Assembly (NCBI GenBank): GCA_039819115.1
Contig: JBCBST010000002.1
Coordinates: 1-63,583 of the forward strand
DNA from: JBCBST01 sp039819115
Lineage (GTDB): Bacteria; Bacteroidota; Rhodothermia; Balneolales; Balneolaceae
Direction: 5' to 3'
Length of the DNA: 63,583 nt
Both the position numbers and the translations under genes were made by a program. The notes beneath the pieces are model-generated. The model saw only the letters and a list, made by a program, of their open reading frames with translations, was not told the origin of the DNA and did no database searches. How positions within the stretch are numbered: position 1 is the stretch's first letter; each line of letters starts with the position of its first letter. This document shows, one piece after another, positions 41,918 through 50,885 of the stretch.

Positions 41918-43522
41918 TCATGATGGAGGGTCAGAAATTACGATATTTTCCTGTCCAAGAACTTTCTCCAATGCTTGTTCAGGAGATGTAGTTAAAATAT
42001 CGAAGAGCGCGTTTGAAACGGCCGTGGACCAGCCATTCAGCTCGTTTAGCTTCCTCCCCCATAAATCATCACGGGAAAGCACGGAACGTACGAATCTCCG
42101 AAGAGCACGGGGTGAACTCAGGTCGGCCTGAGGCCACAGCTTATAGAAAAACTCCGCTTCCATATCGTTGATTTTGTATAAGCTTCCATCCCGCTCTCCA
42201 AACACAGTGCCGTCTTTCACTTTTACACCATGCATAAACTGCAGGTAGCAGGCAAAGCCAAATGCCATCAAGGGAGGAAACTGACCGAATTTCTCATAGT
42301 ACCTGTATAAACTTAACAACACCCGGTTCCTCATTTTATTGGTACTTTGGAAGGTAATATCGAGCAGCAAATGTTCAATATTCGGGTTTTTCCAGCGCTC
42401 CATCACACTATCAGCGAAAGATGCTGCCCGCTCTGGCTCAACCGGCAGGCTGGGAGCTATTTCTTCATGAAGCAGGCGGTGAATCAGTGTTGATAATCCC
42501 GGATGCCTCATGTTATCCAGCACCGTATCCAGACCGAGTAAAAACCCGATAGGAACCGTGAGGGTATGTCCACCATTGAGTAGCCCAATTTTCAGCTCCC
42601 GGTACGAGGTGATATCCTCATCAATCACCACCGATGGGTTATCTTCTGAAAGGCCGAGATGCTCTTTCAGAGCAGAATCACCCTGTATAGCCCATAAACT
42701 ATACGGCTCGGCTTCAATGAGCATATCATCGGAATACCCCAACTCTTGCTTCACGTCTTCAAATTCCTGTGAGGCAGGAGTTCCGGGCACAATACGATCA
42801 ACAAGGGTATTGCAGAAGGTATTTGCGGTTTCAATCCAGTTAATAAGATTCTCACCCAGTTCCCAGAGGTTGGCATATGCGATCACACAACGTTTCAGCT
42901 CATCGCCATTATTCTTTATAAGCTCACAGGGAAGTATGGTCCAGCCTTTTTCCGGATCGCCATTAAAGGCATTAAACCGTGCATGTAGCATCAGTGCGAG
43001 TTTTGCCGGGAATTCATCCGGAGCGTTTTCCCGGAGCTTATCATGTTCATTAAAACGGATTCCTACCTCTGTGGTATTGGAAATGATAAACTCAATACCA
43101 GGCTGACGGGCTGCATCCAGCACCTGTTCCCATTGCCCGATAGACGATATGATGCGGCTGAACGCGGAAACCACCCGTGGTTCATTCACTTCTTTACGAT
43201 GCTCAATACCTTTCACAACCACCGTGTAAAGCCCATCTTGTTCAATGAGCGGCCGGCTTCGCGTACTGTTTGTGGATTGGACGACCACGACCCGACCGTT
43301 AAAACGACCATTTCGATTAGCCTGATCAATAAAAAAGTCGGCAAAACCTCTCAGAAAAGCCCCGGTCCCAAACTGGATGACCCGTTCAGGTAACTCCAAC
43401 AGCTGAGAAGGCGCAGTTACAAGAGATCCATCGGTTTGGGATGGAGACTCAGAGAAGTGTGATAATGAAAGTTTAGGCAGGTTCAATGGCTTTTGACTAC
43501 GTGATAATTCCTCACCATTCAT
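41918..43522 (-). CDS. uxaB: tagaturonate reductase (UxaB-like, mannitol dehydrogenase superfamily)
   Basis: 534-aa NAD-dependent polyol/hexuronate dehydrogenase. The N-terminal Rossmann part has RVIQFGTGAFLRGFADFFIDQAN and GRVVVVQST. ISNTTEVGI, ILPCELIKNNGDELK, DRIVPGTP and LLNGGHTLTVPIGFLLG follow and match UxaB, which reduces tagaturonate to altronate. Altronate dehydratase and uronate isomerase are not in this window, so either those genes lie elsewhere or this enzyme acts on a related keto-uronate such as fructuronate. It overlaps the KduI/IolB-like gene by 11 bp. Confidence 0.85.
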   Translation of the reverse strand: MNGEELSRSQKPLNLPKLSLSHFSESPSQTDGSLVTAPSQLLELPERVIQFGTGAFLRGFADFFIDQANRNGRFNGRVVVVQSTNSTRSRPLIEQDGLYTVVVKGIEHRKEVNEPRVVSAFSRIISSIGQWEQVLDAARQPGIEFIISNTTEVGIRFNEHDKLRENAPDEFPAKLALMLHARFNAFNGDPEKGWTILPCELIKNNGDELKRCVIAYANLWELGENLINWIETANTFCNTLVDRIVPGTPASQEFEDVKQELGYSDDMLIEAEPYSLWAIQGDSALKEHLGLSEDNPSVVIDEDITSYRELKIGLLNGGHTLTVPIGFLLGLDTVLDNMRHPGLSTLIHRLLHEEIAPSLPVEPERAASFADSVMERWKNPNIEHLLLDITFQSTNKMRNRVLLSLYRYYEKFGQFPPLMAFGFACYLQFMHGVKVKDGTVFGERDGSLYKINDMEAEFFYKLWPQADLSSPRALRRFVRSVLSRDDLWGRKLNELNGWSTAVSNALFDILTTSPEQALEKVLGQENIVISDPPS

Positions 43523-44450
43523 TATCGTAGCCAGGCTTATTCAACACCTGAGACCAGTCCCGGTGCCCTTCGGTAAAGGACGCCAAGCACCAGGTGAACA
43601 TAAATTCTATAGCCGGTGGTGCAATGGTGTCGTGGTAGCCGGGTGTTACGTTAATGGCGTGTTCGTCAAAAATATGTGTGTATATCCCAACGTCTTCACC
43701 GGGTTGAGAACAGTTCTGTAGCACATATGGGGTGTCACCGTCGATGGTGGATTGTACCCGGAAATGGTAGATTTCTTCTTTTGCTTCGGCCCCATATCCG
43801 AACGGCCCGTCGGGTCCGTGAAAATGAGGAGGATAGCTTCCCACACCGCCGGCATGCTTCAGGTAGGTATCACCAAACAGCAACCGGCAGGCTTGTACAT
43901 TGGCTCCATCAATCAGTTTAAATACCGTACGCTCGGTCATGGGGCGTTTCGTGCCTAAGTCGGCTGCGAGTTCTGTGCCTTCAATATCGGTGTGTCTGAT
44001 AAGCTGCACAGGGTAAGACGTTGTACACTGTACGGCTTTGAACTCACTTACATCACACCAGTCGTTGGAGGAAATCGTTACGGTCTGCTGTATGCCCACA
44101 TAGAGTACATCGCCCTTTCCTAACTCCATAGACTCACCATTTACGGTCATAATAGCAGAGCCACGGTTTACATAGAATGCCGCTTCTTCATTGCCTAATG
44201 CAACCTCAACTGGAGCAAAACCATCCTGCTTAGCATGGAGTACGATGCGTGCCAGTCTGAGAAACTGGAACGTTGAATTGTTAGCTGTAATAATTTCTTC
44301 GCGTTTGTTCATAACCGGGAGGGCATCGAATGTTTCCACCAATCGTGCATCGTTCTTCAGGGGAATCTGAACTTTGGCATCAAATCTTCGGTCGGTGTCG
44401 GTTTTATGTTCTCCGGTTCGGTGTTCGCCTATAGTTTGTGGAGTTACCAT
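43512..44450 (-). CDS. KduI/IolB-family isomerase
   Basis: 312-aa bicupin isomerase. Its position before kduD/uxaB/eda/kdgK suggests KduI, which converts 5-keto-4-deoxyuronate to 3-deoxy-D-glycero-2,5-hexodiulosonate. The sequence, however, is closest in feel to IolB (5-deoxyglucuronate isomerase): GSYPPHFHGPDGPFG, KEEIYHFRVQ and NVTPGYHDTIAPP supply the His/His/Glu/His metal set. An extra N-terminal segment (about 1-45) is charged. The 5-keto-4-deoxyuronate activity is inferred from neighbours. Confidence 0.8.
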   Translation of the reverse strand: MVTPQTIGEHRTGEHKTDTDRRFDAKVQIPLKNDARLVETFDALPVMNKREEIITANNSTFQFLRLARIVLHAKQDGFAPVEVALGNEEAAFYVNRGSAIMTVNGESMELGKGDVLYVGIQQTVTISSNDWCDVSEFKAVQCTTSYPVQLIRHTDIEGTELAADLGTKRPMTERTVFKLIDGANVQACRLLFGDTYLKHAGGVGSYPPHFHGPDGPFGYGAEAKEEIYHFRVQSTIDGDTPYVLQNCSQPGEDVGIYTHIFDEHAINVTPGYHDTIAPPAIEFMFTWCLASFTEGHRDWSQVLNKPGYDNEW

Positions 44451-44506
44451 ACGTTTGAGAAAATGAATTGAATAGTTAAACCATGAATATGCTTTGCATT
44501 GCCTGC

Positions 44507-45265
44507 TTAGCGGGCCATCCAGCCACCGTCTACCGTGAGCACGTGGCCGTTTACATAATCGCTTGCTGCTGACGCCAGGAACACGGCTGCTCCGCCCAGA
44601 TCGTCGGGTTCTCCCCAGCGACCAGCGGGTATTCGTCCCTGAATTTGTTCATTCCGAACCGGGTTGTCCTGCAAAGCCTGGGTGTTATCTGTCCGGAAGT
44701 ATCCGGGTGCAATCGCATTAATCTGTACATTATGCGCTGCCCATTCGTTAGCAAGAGCCTTTGTAACTCCGGCAACGCCATGCTTGCTGGCTGCGTAAGC
44801 GGGTACAGTAATCCCGCCCGAAAAAGTCAGCAACGAGGCCGTATTGATGATCTTGCCTGACTTACGTTCCAGCATGGGAGCTCCAAAAGACTGGCATAAA
44901 TGGAAGAGTGAAGAAAGATTAACCTGGAGTACCATATCCCACTCATCCAGAGGGTATTCATGGGCCGGGTGCCGGGTGATCGTGCCTGCATTATTCACCA
45001 GGATATGCACCTCTTCTACAGTTGAAAACACGGTATGAACGAAACGATCAATGGCTTCTCGTTCCGTTAGATTTGCCGGAATATCCCAGGCATTTCTACC
45101 CAGAGCCTCTATTCCTGACACTGTTTGAGAACATCCTCCTTCCCGCGAGCTGGAGCATACAACCTGCGCTCCTGCTTTAGCCAGGGCTATTGCCATGGCC
45201 TGTCCAAGTCCGCGGCTGGCTCCGGTTACAACGGCCGTTTTTCCTTCAAGTGAAAACAGATTCAT
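44507..45265 (-). CDS. kduD: 2-deoxy-D-gluconate 3-dehydrogenase / KduD-type short-chain dehydrogenase
   Basis: 252-aa SDR with TGASRGLGQAMA (NAD site), NNAGT, catalytic Ser in NTASLLTF, YAASK and a C-terminal VTVDGGW-like VLTVDGGWMAR. It closely follows KduD, which reduces 3-deoxy-D-glycero-2,5-hexodiulosonate to KDG. It overlaps the DUF4861 gene by 4 bp and precedes the KduI/IolB-like gene, giving the expected pathway pairing. A gluconate 5-dehydrogenase-type specificity is the main alternative. Confidence 0.88.
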   Translation of the reverse strand: MNLFSLEGKTAVVTGASRGLGQAMAIALAKAGAQVVCSSSREGGCSQTVSGIEALGRNAWDIPANLTEREAIDRFVHTVFSTVEEVHILVNNAGTITRHPAHEYPLDEWDMVLQVNLSSLFHLCQSFGAPMLERKSGKIINTASLLTFSGGITVPAYAASKHGVAGVTKALANEWAAHNVQINAIAPGYFRTDNTQALQDNPVRNEQIQGRIPAGRWGEPDDLGGAAVFLASAASDYVNGHVLTVDGGWMAR

Positions 45266-46479
45266 GGATTTAATCGTGTGATCGTTACAGGTTGGGTCAT
45301 CAGTACATTTTCTTCTTTTACCAGTTCACGAAATGCGGCTTCATCCTCTATTCTTACCGATTGGGGTTCCAGTTCCCATGCGGCTAAAAACCGGTATCGG
45401 ATGGCTCCGTTTTTACTGGTAAAAGGGATAAGATGGCTCTCAGGGTCTGCATCTGAAATGGAGGGCTCAAACTCACCGGGTACCATCACGGCCATGCCTA
45501 AGGTATGGCCCTGGTCGGATTGCACCCCCCAGGTATAGCCTGCTTTGCTATTGTCAATTTCCAATTCAACAAATTGTGCCGCATCGGGGTGGCGAATCAG
45601 CCCGGTGGCAAAGGGGAGATCTTTGTCAGCTCCATCTACGTTTAGCCGAAGTTCGGTGTATCGGTGATGAGCATGAATCTCTAACTCAGTAACCGCGTTC
45701 AGTGTGTGATTTTGCGTTTTCCATTCAGGATGGTATACTCTCAAAATTGATCGTAAAGGCCCGTTGGTTACTACTTCGACCCGGTTGGTTCCGGTACGCT
45801 CGATCAATTCAAGGGTGTTATTTTCGTACAATGCGGGGGATGCCATCCCCAGGGAAGAACCCACTTTAAGAATATCGGCTCCCCAATCGGCAAGGGCATG
45901 ATAGTTCTCCGTAATAGAACCTAAAGCAGGTTCTTCAGTGGATTTTCCGAAAATATCAAACCGGTTCCGATCATCGAAATAGAAACGGTACCCAACTAAA
46001 TTGGATTCCCAGGCAGGCCCTTCCAGGTAGATAAGGCCATTATCCTGGGTGAAGTTAAAGGGCTCGGTGTAGGAATCCACCCGCTCAAAATCGTCTCCCA
46101 GCTGCATGCTTTCAGGATCCGGTTGTTCCCGCACCTTGATTACAGCATCGGTTTGAGTGGGGAATGTAGGCATGGTTTCCACAGCACGGATAGAAAGCGT
46201 AGAGGTACTGTTTGCAGTAATACTCACCAGAGTAAACAATACATCGGTGGTGCCATCTCCATTTAAATCATCGAGTTGGTAGGGTATGGATACACCCGAA
46301 TCGTCCACGATCTCAAACGCGGCCGGAAGGTCACCCAGTTCAGCCAGCGAAATGGAAACCGGAGCCTTGGCCTGATCGTATTGACCGGGATTTGCAACCT
46401 GTAACTCAATGGAAGCCGGTTCTGAACAGCCAGTGAAAAGGAGGATCGAACAAAGGGAAAAGAGGATAGAGGGTTTCAT
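45262..46479 (-). CDS. DUF4861 family lipoprotein
   Basis: 405-aa lipoprotein when started at the ATG at 46479 (MKPSILFSLCSILLFTGC, Cys18); an upstream ATG at 46500 would overlap dctM and lengthen the signal. It is beta-rich with the DUF4861 pattern: LNGDGTTDVLFTL, AWESNLVGYRFYFDDRNRFDIFGK, YHALADWGADILKVGSSLGMA and the late MAVMVPGEF. DUF4861 proteins recur in loci for uronate-containing polysaccharides and may bind or cleave oligouronides; no catalytic residues are established. It is cotranscribed between the TRAP genes and kduD. Confidence 0.8.
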   Translation of the reverse strand: MKPSILFSLCSILLFTGCSEPASIELQVANPGQYDQAKAPVSISLAELGDLPAAFEIVDDSGVSIPYQLDDLNGDGTTDVLFTLVSITANSTSTLSIRAVETMPTFPTQTDAVIKVREQPDPESMQLGDDFERVDSYTEPFNFTQDNGLIYLEGPAWESNLVGYRFYFDDRNRFDIFGKSTEEPALGSITENYHALADWGADILKVGSSLGMASPALYENNTLELIERTGTNRVEVVTNGPLRSILRVYHPEWKTQNHTLNAVTELEIHAHHRYTELRLNVDGADKDLPFATGLIRHPDAAQFVELEIDNSKAGYTWGVQSDQGHTLGMAVMVPGEFEPSISDADPESHLIPFTSKNGAIRYRFLAAWELEPQSVRIEDEAAFRELVKEENVLMTQPVTITRLNP

Positions 46480-46489
46480 AACAGGCAGT

Positions 46490-47785
46490 TTAATAACCAA
46501 AGAATTCAGGTAGGAACAGGCTGATTTCAGGGATGAAGGTTACCAGAGCCAGACAAACAATCATCACGGCAAACAGCGGTAGTAAGGGACGAATTACTTT
46601 TGTGATAGGGACTTCGGCAACCGAACACCCTACAAACAAAATAGTACCTACAGGAGGTGTGCATAGTCCCACAATCAGGTTAAATACCATAATAATGCCA
46701 AAGTGAATGGGGTCGATGCCCAGTTCGATGGCGATGGGTAAAAAGATGGGGGTAAAAATGAGTATGGCGGGTGTAATATCCATAAAGGCACCCACGAACA
46801 GTAAAATCAGGTTGATGATCAGCAGTACGGCGATCGGGCTGTCGAACGATTCGATGATAGCGGCCGTCAAAGCTTGTGGAATATTTTCGTAGGAAAGGAT
46901 CCAGCTCATGGCGATGGAAGTACCAATAAGCAACATTACAATGGCGGTTGTCTTGGCCGACTCAAAAAGTACCTGAGAGATATCTGCGATTTTCATCTCT
47001 TTGTACGCAAAGGCCAGAATGAAAGCATAGAGTACGGCAATAGCGGCCGCTTCGGTAGCGGTAAAAATACCCGCGATGATTCCCCCGATTACAAGAATGA
47101 TGAGAAACAGGCTGGGAATCGCATCCAGGAATCGAAGGGCTGCTTCTTTAAGAGGGACACGTTCACCGGTTTTGTATTTACGACGGATCGCAATGACGCC
47201 TCCAACCACCATTAACCCGAGTCCAACCAGGATACCGGGCAAATAGCCGGCAAGAAATAAAGCTGCAATAGAAAGCCCGCCACTGGCCAGCGAATATACA
47301 ATAAGCACGTTGCTGGGCGGGATAAGTAAGCCCATGGTGGAAGACGTAATATTTACAGCTGCGCTATACTCCCGATCATATCCTTCTTTATCCATCTGGG
47401 GAGTCATTACTCCGCCGATAGCCGAGGCAGCAGCTACAGCGGAACCCGAAATAGCACCAAATAGCATGGCGGATATAATATTCACATACGCCAATCCCCC
47501 GGGCAACATCCCGACTAATACCTTAGCAAGATTAATGAGGCGTTGAGCAATCCCTCCCCGATTCATAATTTGGCCGGCCAGGATGAAAAAGGGGATAGCC
47601 AAAAGGGTAAAACTGTCCAGGCCGGTGGTCATGCGCTGAGCTACGGTGGTCAAAGCAGCGAGGCTTTCCACACTGACTAAAATCGTAGCGAGCGTTGAGA
47701 TGCCAATGCTAAATGCGATAGGCACCCGGAGCAGCAAAAGAATAACAAAAATGATAACGAGAACGAGAGCACCGGTTAAATCCAT
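46490..47785 (-). CDS. dctM: TRAP transporter large permease (DctM/SiaM family)
   Basis: 431-aa inner-membrane subunit of a tripartite ATP-independent transporter that uses a Na+ gradient. The start is taken at 47785 (MDLTGALVLVIIFVILLLL), 4 bp after the dctQ stop; a 39-residue upstream extension has no membrane or signal logic. About 11-12 helices, with PFFILAGQIMNRGGIAQRLI, GAISGSAVAAASAIGGVMTPQM, LLIPPSNVLIVY and GLCTPPVGTILFVG, all hallmarks of the family. With the uronate operon downstream the cargo is probably a hexuronate or unsaturated uronate. Confidence 0.93.
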   Translation of the reverse strand: MDLTGALVLVIIFVILLLLRVPIAFSIGISTLATILVSVESLAALTTVAQRMTTGLDSFTLLAIPFFILAGQIMNRGGIAQRLINLAKVLVGMLPGGLAYVNIISAMLFGAISGSAVAAASAIGGVMTPQMDKEGYDREYSAAVNITSSTMGLLIPPSNVLIVYSLASGGLSIAALFLAGYLPGILVGLGLMVVGGVIAIRRKYKTGERVPLKEAALRFLDAIPSLFLIILVIGGIIAGIFTATEAAAIAVLYAFILAFAYKEMKIADISQVLFESAKTTAIVMLLIGTSIAMSWILSYENIPQALTAAIIESFDSPIAVLLIINLILLFVGAFMDITPAILIFTPIFLPIAIELGIDPIHFGIIMVFNLIVGLCTPPVGTILFVGCSVAEVPITKVIRPLLPLFAVMIVCLALVTFIPEISLFLPEFFGY

Positions 47786-47789
47786 AAGC

Positions 47790-48314
47790 TTAGGTAATGA
47801 TATCTCCCGGGTTTTGTTTGTCGATATGGGATGTGCCTTTTCGTATATCCCGGACATTTTGCACCATAAAAAAGAGACAATAAAAGCACATGATGAGTCC
47901 ACTCAGGGGTACAACCGTGTACACATATCCCAGCGGTACCTTAAGTGCAGCAGAGGTCTGATCCAGGTAGAGCGTAATCCAAACCAGCCTGGAACCACCA
48001 ATGATCAATACAGAAAAGGAAAAAATGAACATAAGCAGTTGAACCAGGTTATCCAGCCAGAGTTCGGTTTTCCGCGAAAACCGATTGGCAAATAAATCGA
48101 TGGATAAATGAAGGCGTTGGCCCAGTGCATATGCCCCGGCAAGCAAACTCAGCCAAACCAGCAGGTACCGGGCTAGTTCGTCGGTAAACGAGCTTGGGTT
48201 GTTCAGCACAAATCGGGTAGCGACCTGCCAGATCACGTCCAGCAAAAGAACACCCATCACAACAATGATGAGCTGTTTCAACACCGCATCGATCGCTGTT
48301 TTAAGCGTACCCAT
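47790..48314 (-). CDS. dctQ: TRAP transporter small permease (DctQ family)
   Basis: 174-aa membrane protein with four helices. The family signature is present as FVLNNPSSFTDELARYLLVWLSLLAGAYALGQRLHLSIDL (key parts: SSFTDELARYLLVW and HLSIDLF). It bridges the binding protein and large permease. The stop codon of dctP overlaps its first base, and it ends 4 bp before dctM. Confidence 0.92.
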   Translation of the reverse strand: MGTLKTAIDAVLKQLIIVVMGVLLLDVIWQVATRFVLNNPSSFTDELARYLLVWLSLLAGAYALGQRLHLSIDLFANRFSRKTELWLDNLVQLLMFIFSFSVLIIGGSRLVWITLYLDQTSAALKVPLGYVYTVVPLSGLIMCFYCLFFMVQNVRDIRKGTSHIDKQNPGDIIT

Positions 48315-49288
48315 TATTCCAGCTCCAGAATTTGTTTCATGAGGTCCCCAATCACCGGGTCGTTTTCATACTTCTGGTAAATGGGTGCTACTTTTTCCTG
48401 GAAAGGGGTTTTATCCGGGTAAATCACTTCCACACCTGCTTCTTTTACAGCAGCAAGAGCTTCAGCGCTGGCCTCGGCCCATAGTGTTTTCTGATATTCT
48501 GCCGATTCAAGGGCGGCCTGCTGAAGAATCTGCTTGTGCTCTTCACTCAGCGAATTCCAGATGTGCGTACTGATGATGAGTACATCGGGTACGGCTGTAT
48601 GCTGATTGATGGTATAATACTTGCTGACCTCGTAATGCCTCGACAAATAGAAACTGGGTGCGTTGTTTTCCGCACCATCAACAACTCCCTGTTGGAGTGC
48701 GGTATATAACTCCCCCCAGGCAAGCGGGGTTGGAGAACCACCCAGGGTGGACACCATTTCCATTGCTGATCTCGATTCCATTACCCGGATTTTTAGTCCG
48801 TCAAGGTCATCCGGAGTCATTACCGGTTTTTCTTTGGTGTAAAAGCTCCGCGATCCGGCATCATAATAGCATAATCCACGAAACCAATAGTCTTCGCCAT
48901 CTTCTAACACCTGTTGTCCAATGGCACCTTCCAGTACATTAAACCGATGTTCATCGTCCCTGAAGATAAAGGGTATTCCAAATACCTGGTAAGAAGGTGC
49001 AAAGTTTTCAAGGGTGGTGGATGCTACTTTGGTGATGCCCACACTCCCAATTTGTAATAATTCTACCAGCTCCCGTTCCGTGCCCAGTTGCTGGGAAGGA
49101 TAGATTTCAATTTTCAACTCACCGTTCGACCGTTGTTCCACCAGCTCGCTCATGTACACCATGCTTTTGTGAACAGGGTGTGAGGTATCTAACGCATGAC
49201 CGAGTTTGATGGTGGGATTAGAGGCTCCGGAACACCCGGAAATCACTAAAAGAAGATAAACAGGGAATAAAGATAGAAGCGCTTTCAT
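48314..49288 (-). CDS. dctP: TRAP transporter substrate-binding lipoprotein (DctP family)
   Basis: 324-aa solute-binding lipoprotein (lipobox VISGC, Cys19). Marks are IKLGHALDTSHPVHKSMVYM, SNGELKIEIYPSQQLGTERE, the Arg-bearing DDLDGLKIRVMESRSAMEMV, which binds the substrate carboxylate, and TPLAWGELYTALQQGVVDGAENN. The conserved Arg and the uronate operon context point to a hexuronate ligand. It is first in the ten-gene minus-strand operon; its promoter carries one of the three candidate regulator sites. Confidence 0.92.
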   Translation of the reverse strand: MKALLSLFPVYLLLVISGCSGASNPTIKLGHALDTSHPVHKSMVYMSELVEQRSNGELKIEIYPSQQLGTERELVELLQIGSVGITKVASTTLENFAPSYQVFGIPFIFRDDEHRFNVLEGAIGQQVLEDGEDYWFRGLCYYDAGSRSFYTKEKPVMTPDDLDGLKIRVMESRSAMEMVSTLGGSPTPLAWGELYTALQQGVVDGAENNAPSFYLSRHYEVSKYYTINQHTAVPDVLIISTHIWNSLSEEHKQILQQAALESAEYQKTLWAEASAEALAAVKEAGVEVIYPDKTPFQEKVAPIYQKYENDPVIGDLMKQILELE

Positions 49289-49349
49289 GTAGACTGAATG
49301 TTCCCTGTTGTTAAACTCGTGTTAGGATGTTAATGGCAGAATGTTATAC

Positions 49350-49380
49350 CAAGTATACCTAATATACTAATTCAAGACAA
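49350..49380 (-). promoter_or_regulatory. putative promoter of the TRAP/uronate operon
   Basis: On the minus strand, TTG (complement of 49378-49380) and TATACTTG (complement of 49350-49357) are 20 bp apart. This matches the Bacteroidetes promoter form TTG / TAnnTTTG at one mismatch. The -7 element overlaps half of the palindrome at 49352-49368, which would place a bound regulator over the promoter. Confidence 0.5.
49352..49368. promoter_or_regulatory. perfect palindromic operator candidate before dctP
   Basis: AGTATA-CCTAA-TATACT, a perfect 6-5-6 palindrome 64 bp upstream of the dctP start. It is the best of the three copies in the window and lies over the predicted -7 element, consistent with repression. 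Confidence 0.75.
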
Positions 49381-49461
49381 GGGAGTTATTTCCTGAAAAT
49401 AGGAGTTCATTCAACCAATTCTTCAAGAATAAAAACTTTTACTTCTTTGTAGCTTTAGTAC

Positions 49462-50823
49462 ATGTCCATTTCTCCTTTTCGTCCCCTGCACGAAGTAAAA
49501 ACCTTATCTGCTATCGGAGGCCCTATTGTTGCTACTCAGTTGATGCGCATGGGGTTAAACGTGGTCGATACCATGATGGCCGGTAATTTATCGGCTCTTG
49601 ATCTGGCGGCTGTGGCCATTGGTAATGCGCTCTATATCCCGGTTGGGGTCTTTTGTTTTGGCATTTTACTGGCGGTTAACCCCGTAGTGGCTCATCACCT
49701 GGGAGCGCGGTCGTTTGAGGAAATTGGAAAAAGTGCCCGGCAACTGTTCTGGATGATCGGCTTTCTCACCCTGCCAGCCATTCTCTTGATCAGGAACCTG
49801 GACCTGGTCATGATCTGGGTGGGGGTTACGCCCGACATTATCCCTTTAGCTGATGATTACCTGGATGCTCTTTCCTGGGGAGTACTTCCATTACTTCTGT
49901 ATGCCGGGGTACGGTTTTTTAGTGAGGGGTTGTCGGTTACCCGTCCGGCTATGTACATCGCAGCGGCCAGTTTGGGAGTGAATGTGTTTGCTAATTGGGT
50001 ACTGATGTACGGAAAACTTGGGTTCCCGGCCCTTGGGGCGGTAGGTGCCGGCTATGCAACCTCTATCGTGAATACATTTGGAGCAATCGCCTTTTTGCTC
50101 TTTACCTATCGTTTTGTGCCGTTCAAGCGCTTTCAGATTTTTAAACGAACCAAGGGACCTGAATGGGCAACGATTAGGGAAATTTTGCGGGTCGGTCTTC
50201 CAAACGGCATGAGTTCTTCATTGGAAGTATTGCTTTTTGCCTCTATTAGCGTGCTGATGGGTACCTTAAGTGTAAAAACGGCGGCTGCCCACCAGATATC
50301 CATTAATATTGCTGCCACGATGTTCATGATCCCCTTTGGATTGTCGATGGCCATATCCCAGCGGGTGGGATATTCTCTGGGGCAGGGTTCTATGGAAAAG
50401 GCCAGGCATCGGGGATTCGTTGGGATTGCACTTTGTACGGCGATCATGTGCTGTACCGCAGCCCTTTTATTTACCCTCCCGGAATACATCATTGGATTAT
50501 ACACCGACGATCCTGAGGTGGTTACCATTGCTCTTTCGCTGGTATTTCTGGCCGGTGTGTTCCAGATATCGGATGGACTTCAGGTAGGTGCTTATGGCGC
50601 TCTCAGAGGGTTAAAAGATACCAGGGTGCCATTACTTGTGAATTTTATCGCCTATTGGTTAGTAGGTTTTTCGGCCGGCTATATGTTGGGTATAAAACTG
50701 GAACTGGGTCCGCAGGGATTGTGGATCGGTTTAATCTCCGGGCTCTCGGTAGCTGCTGTATTACATAACCTTCGGTTTCATTTGCTTACAAAACCGGCAA
50801 AAACGGTGGTGGAAACCGAATAG
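49462..50823 (+). CDS. MATE family efflux transporter
   Basis: 453-aa membrane protein with 12 helices in two similar halves. Typical MATE sequence includes IGGPIVATQLMRMGLNVVDTMMAGNLSALDLAAVAIGNA near the start (key part: VVDTMMAGNLSALDLAAV), VGLPNGMSSSLEVLLF and GALRGLKDTRVPLLVNFIAYWLVG. It probably exports cationic drugs or metabolites with Na+ or H+ antiport. It is divergent from dctP and convergent with the copper receptor. Confidence 0.9.
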   Translation: MSISPFRPLHEVKTLSAIGGPIVATQLMRMGLNVVDTMMAGNLSALDLAAVAIGNALYIPVGVFCFGILLAVNPVVAHHLGARSFEEIGKSARQLFWMIGFLTLPAILLIRNLDLVMIWVGVTPDIIPLADDYLDALSWGVLPLLLYAGVRFFSEGLSVTRPAMYIAAASLGVNVFANWVLMYGKLGFPALGAVGAGYATSIVNTFGAIAFLLFTYRFVPFKRFQIFKRTKGPEWATIREILRVGLPNGMSSSLEVLLFASISVLMGTLSVKTAAAHQISINIAATMFMIPFGLSMAISQRVGYSLGQGSMEKARHRGFVGIALCTAIMCCTAALLFTLPEYIIGLYTDDPEVVTIALSLVFLAGVFQISDGLQVGAYGALRGLKDTRVPLLVNFIAYWLVGFSAGYMLGIKLELGPQGLWIGLISGLSVAAVLHNLRFHLLTKPAKTVVETE

Positions 50824-50845
50824 CCTGAATAACGCAGATCATACA

Positions 50846-50873
50846 GAAAAAAAGAGGGCGTATACCGCCCTCT
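50846..50873 (-). terminator. Rho-independent terminator of the copper receptor gene
   Basis: AGAGGGCG (50853-50860) and CGCCCTCT (50866-50873) form an 8-bp perfect stem around TATAC. On the minus strand the hairpin is followed by a T run (complement of A run 50847-50853), so it serves the minus-strand TonB receptor. On the plus strand it lacks a T run and would serve MATE less well. Confidence 0.75.
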
Positions 50874-50885
50874 CAGGAGATGTGG

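Noticed and set aside
49277..49284. AAGCGCTT palindrome similar to the one at 6971-6980
   Set aside because: It lies in the first codons of dctP (Met-Lys-Ala-Leu-Leu) and is explained by coding sequence, so it does not support a second operator family.
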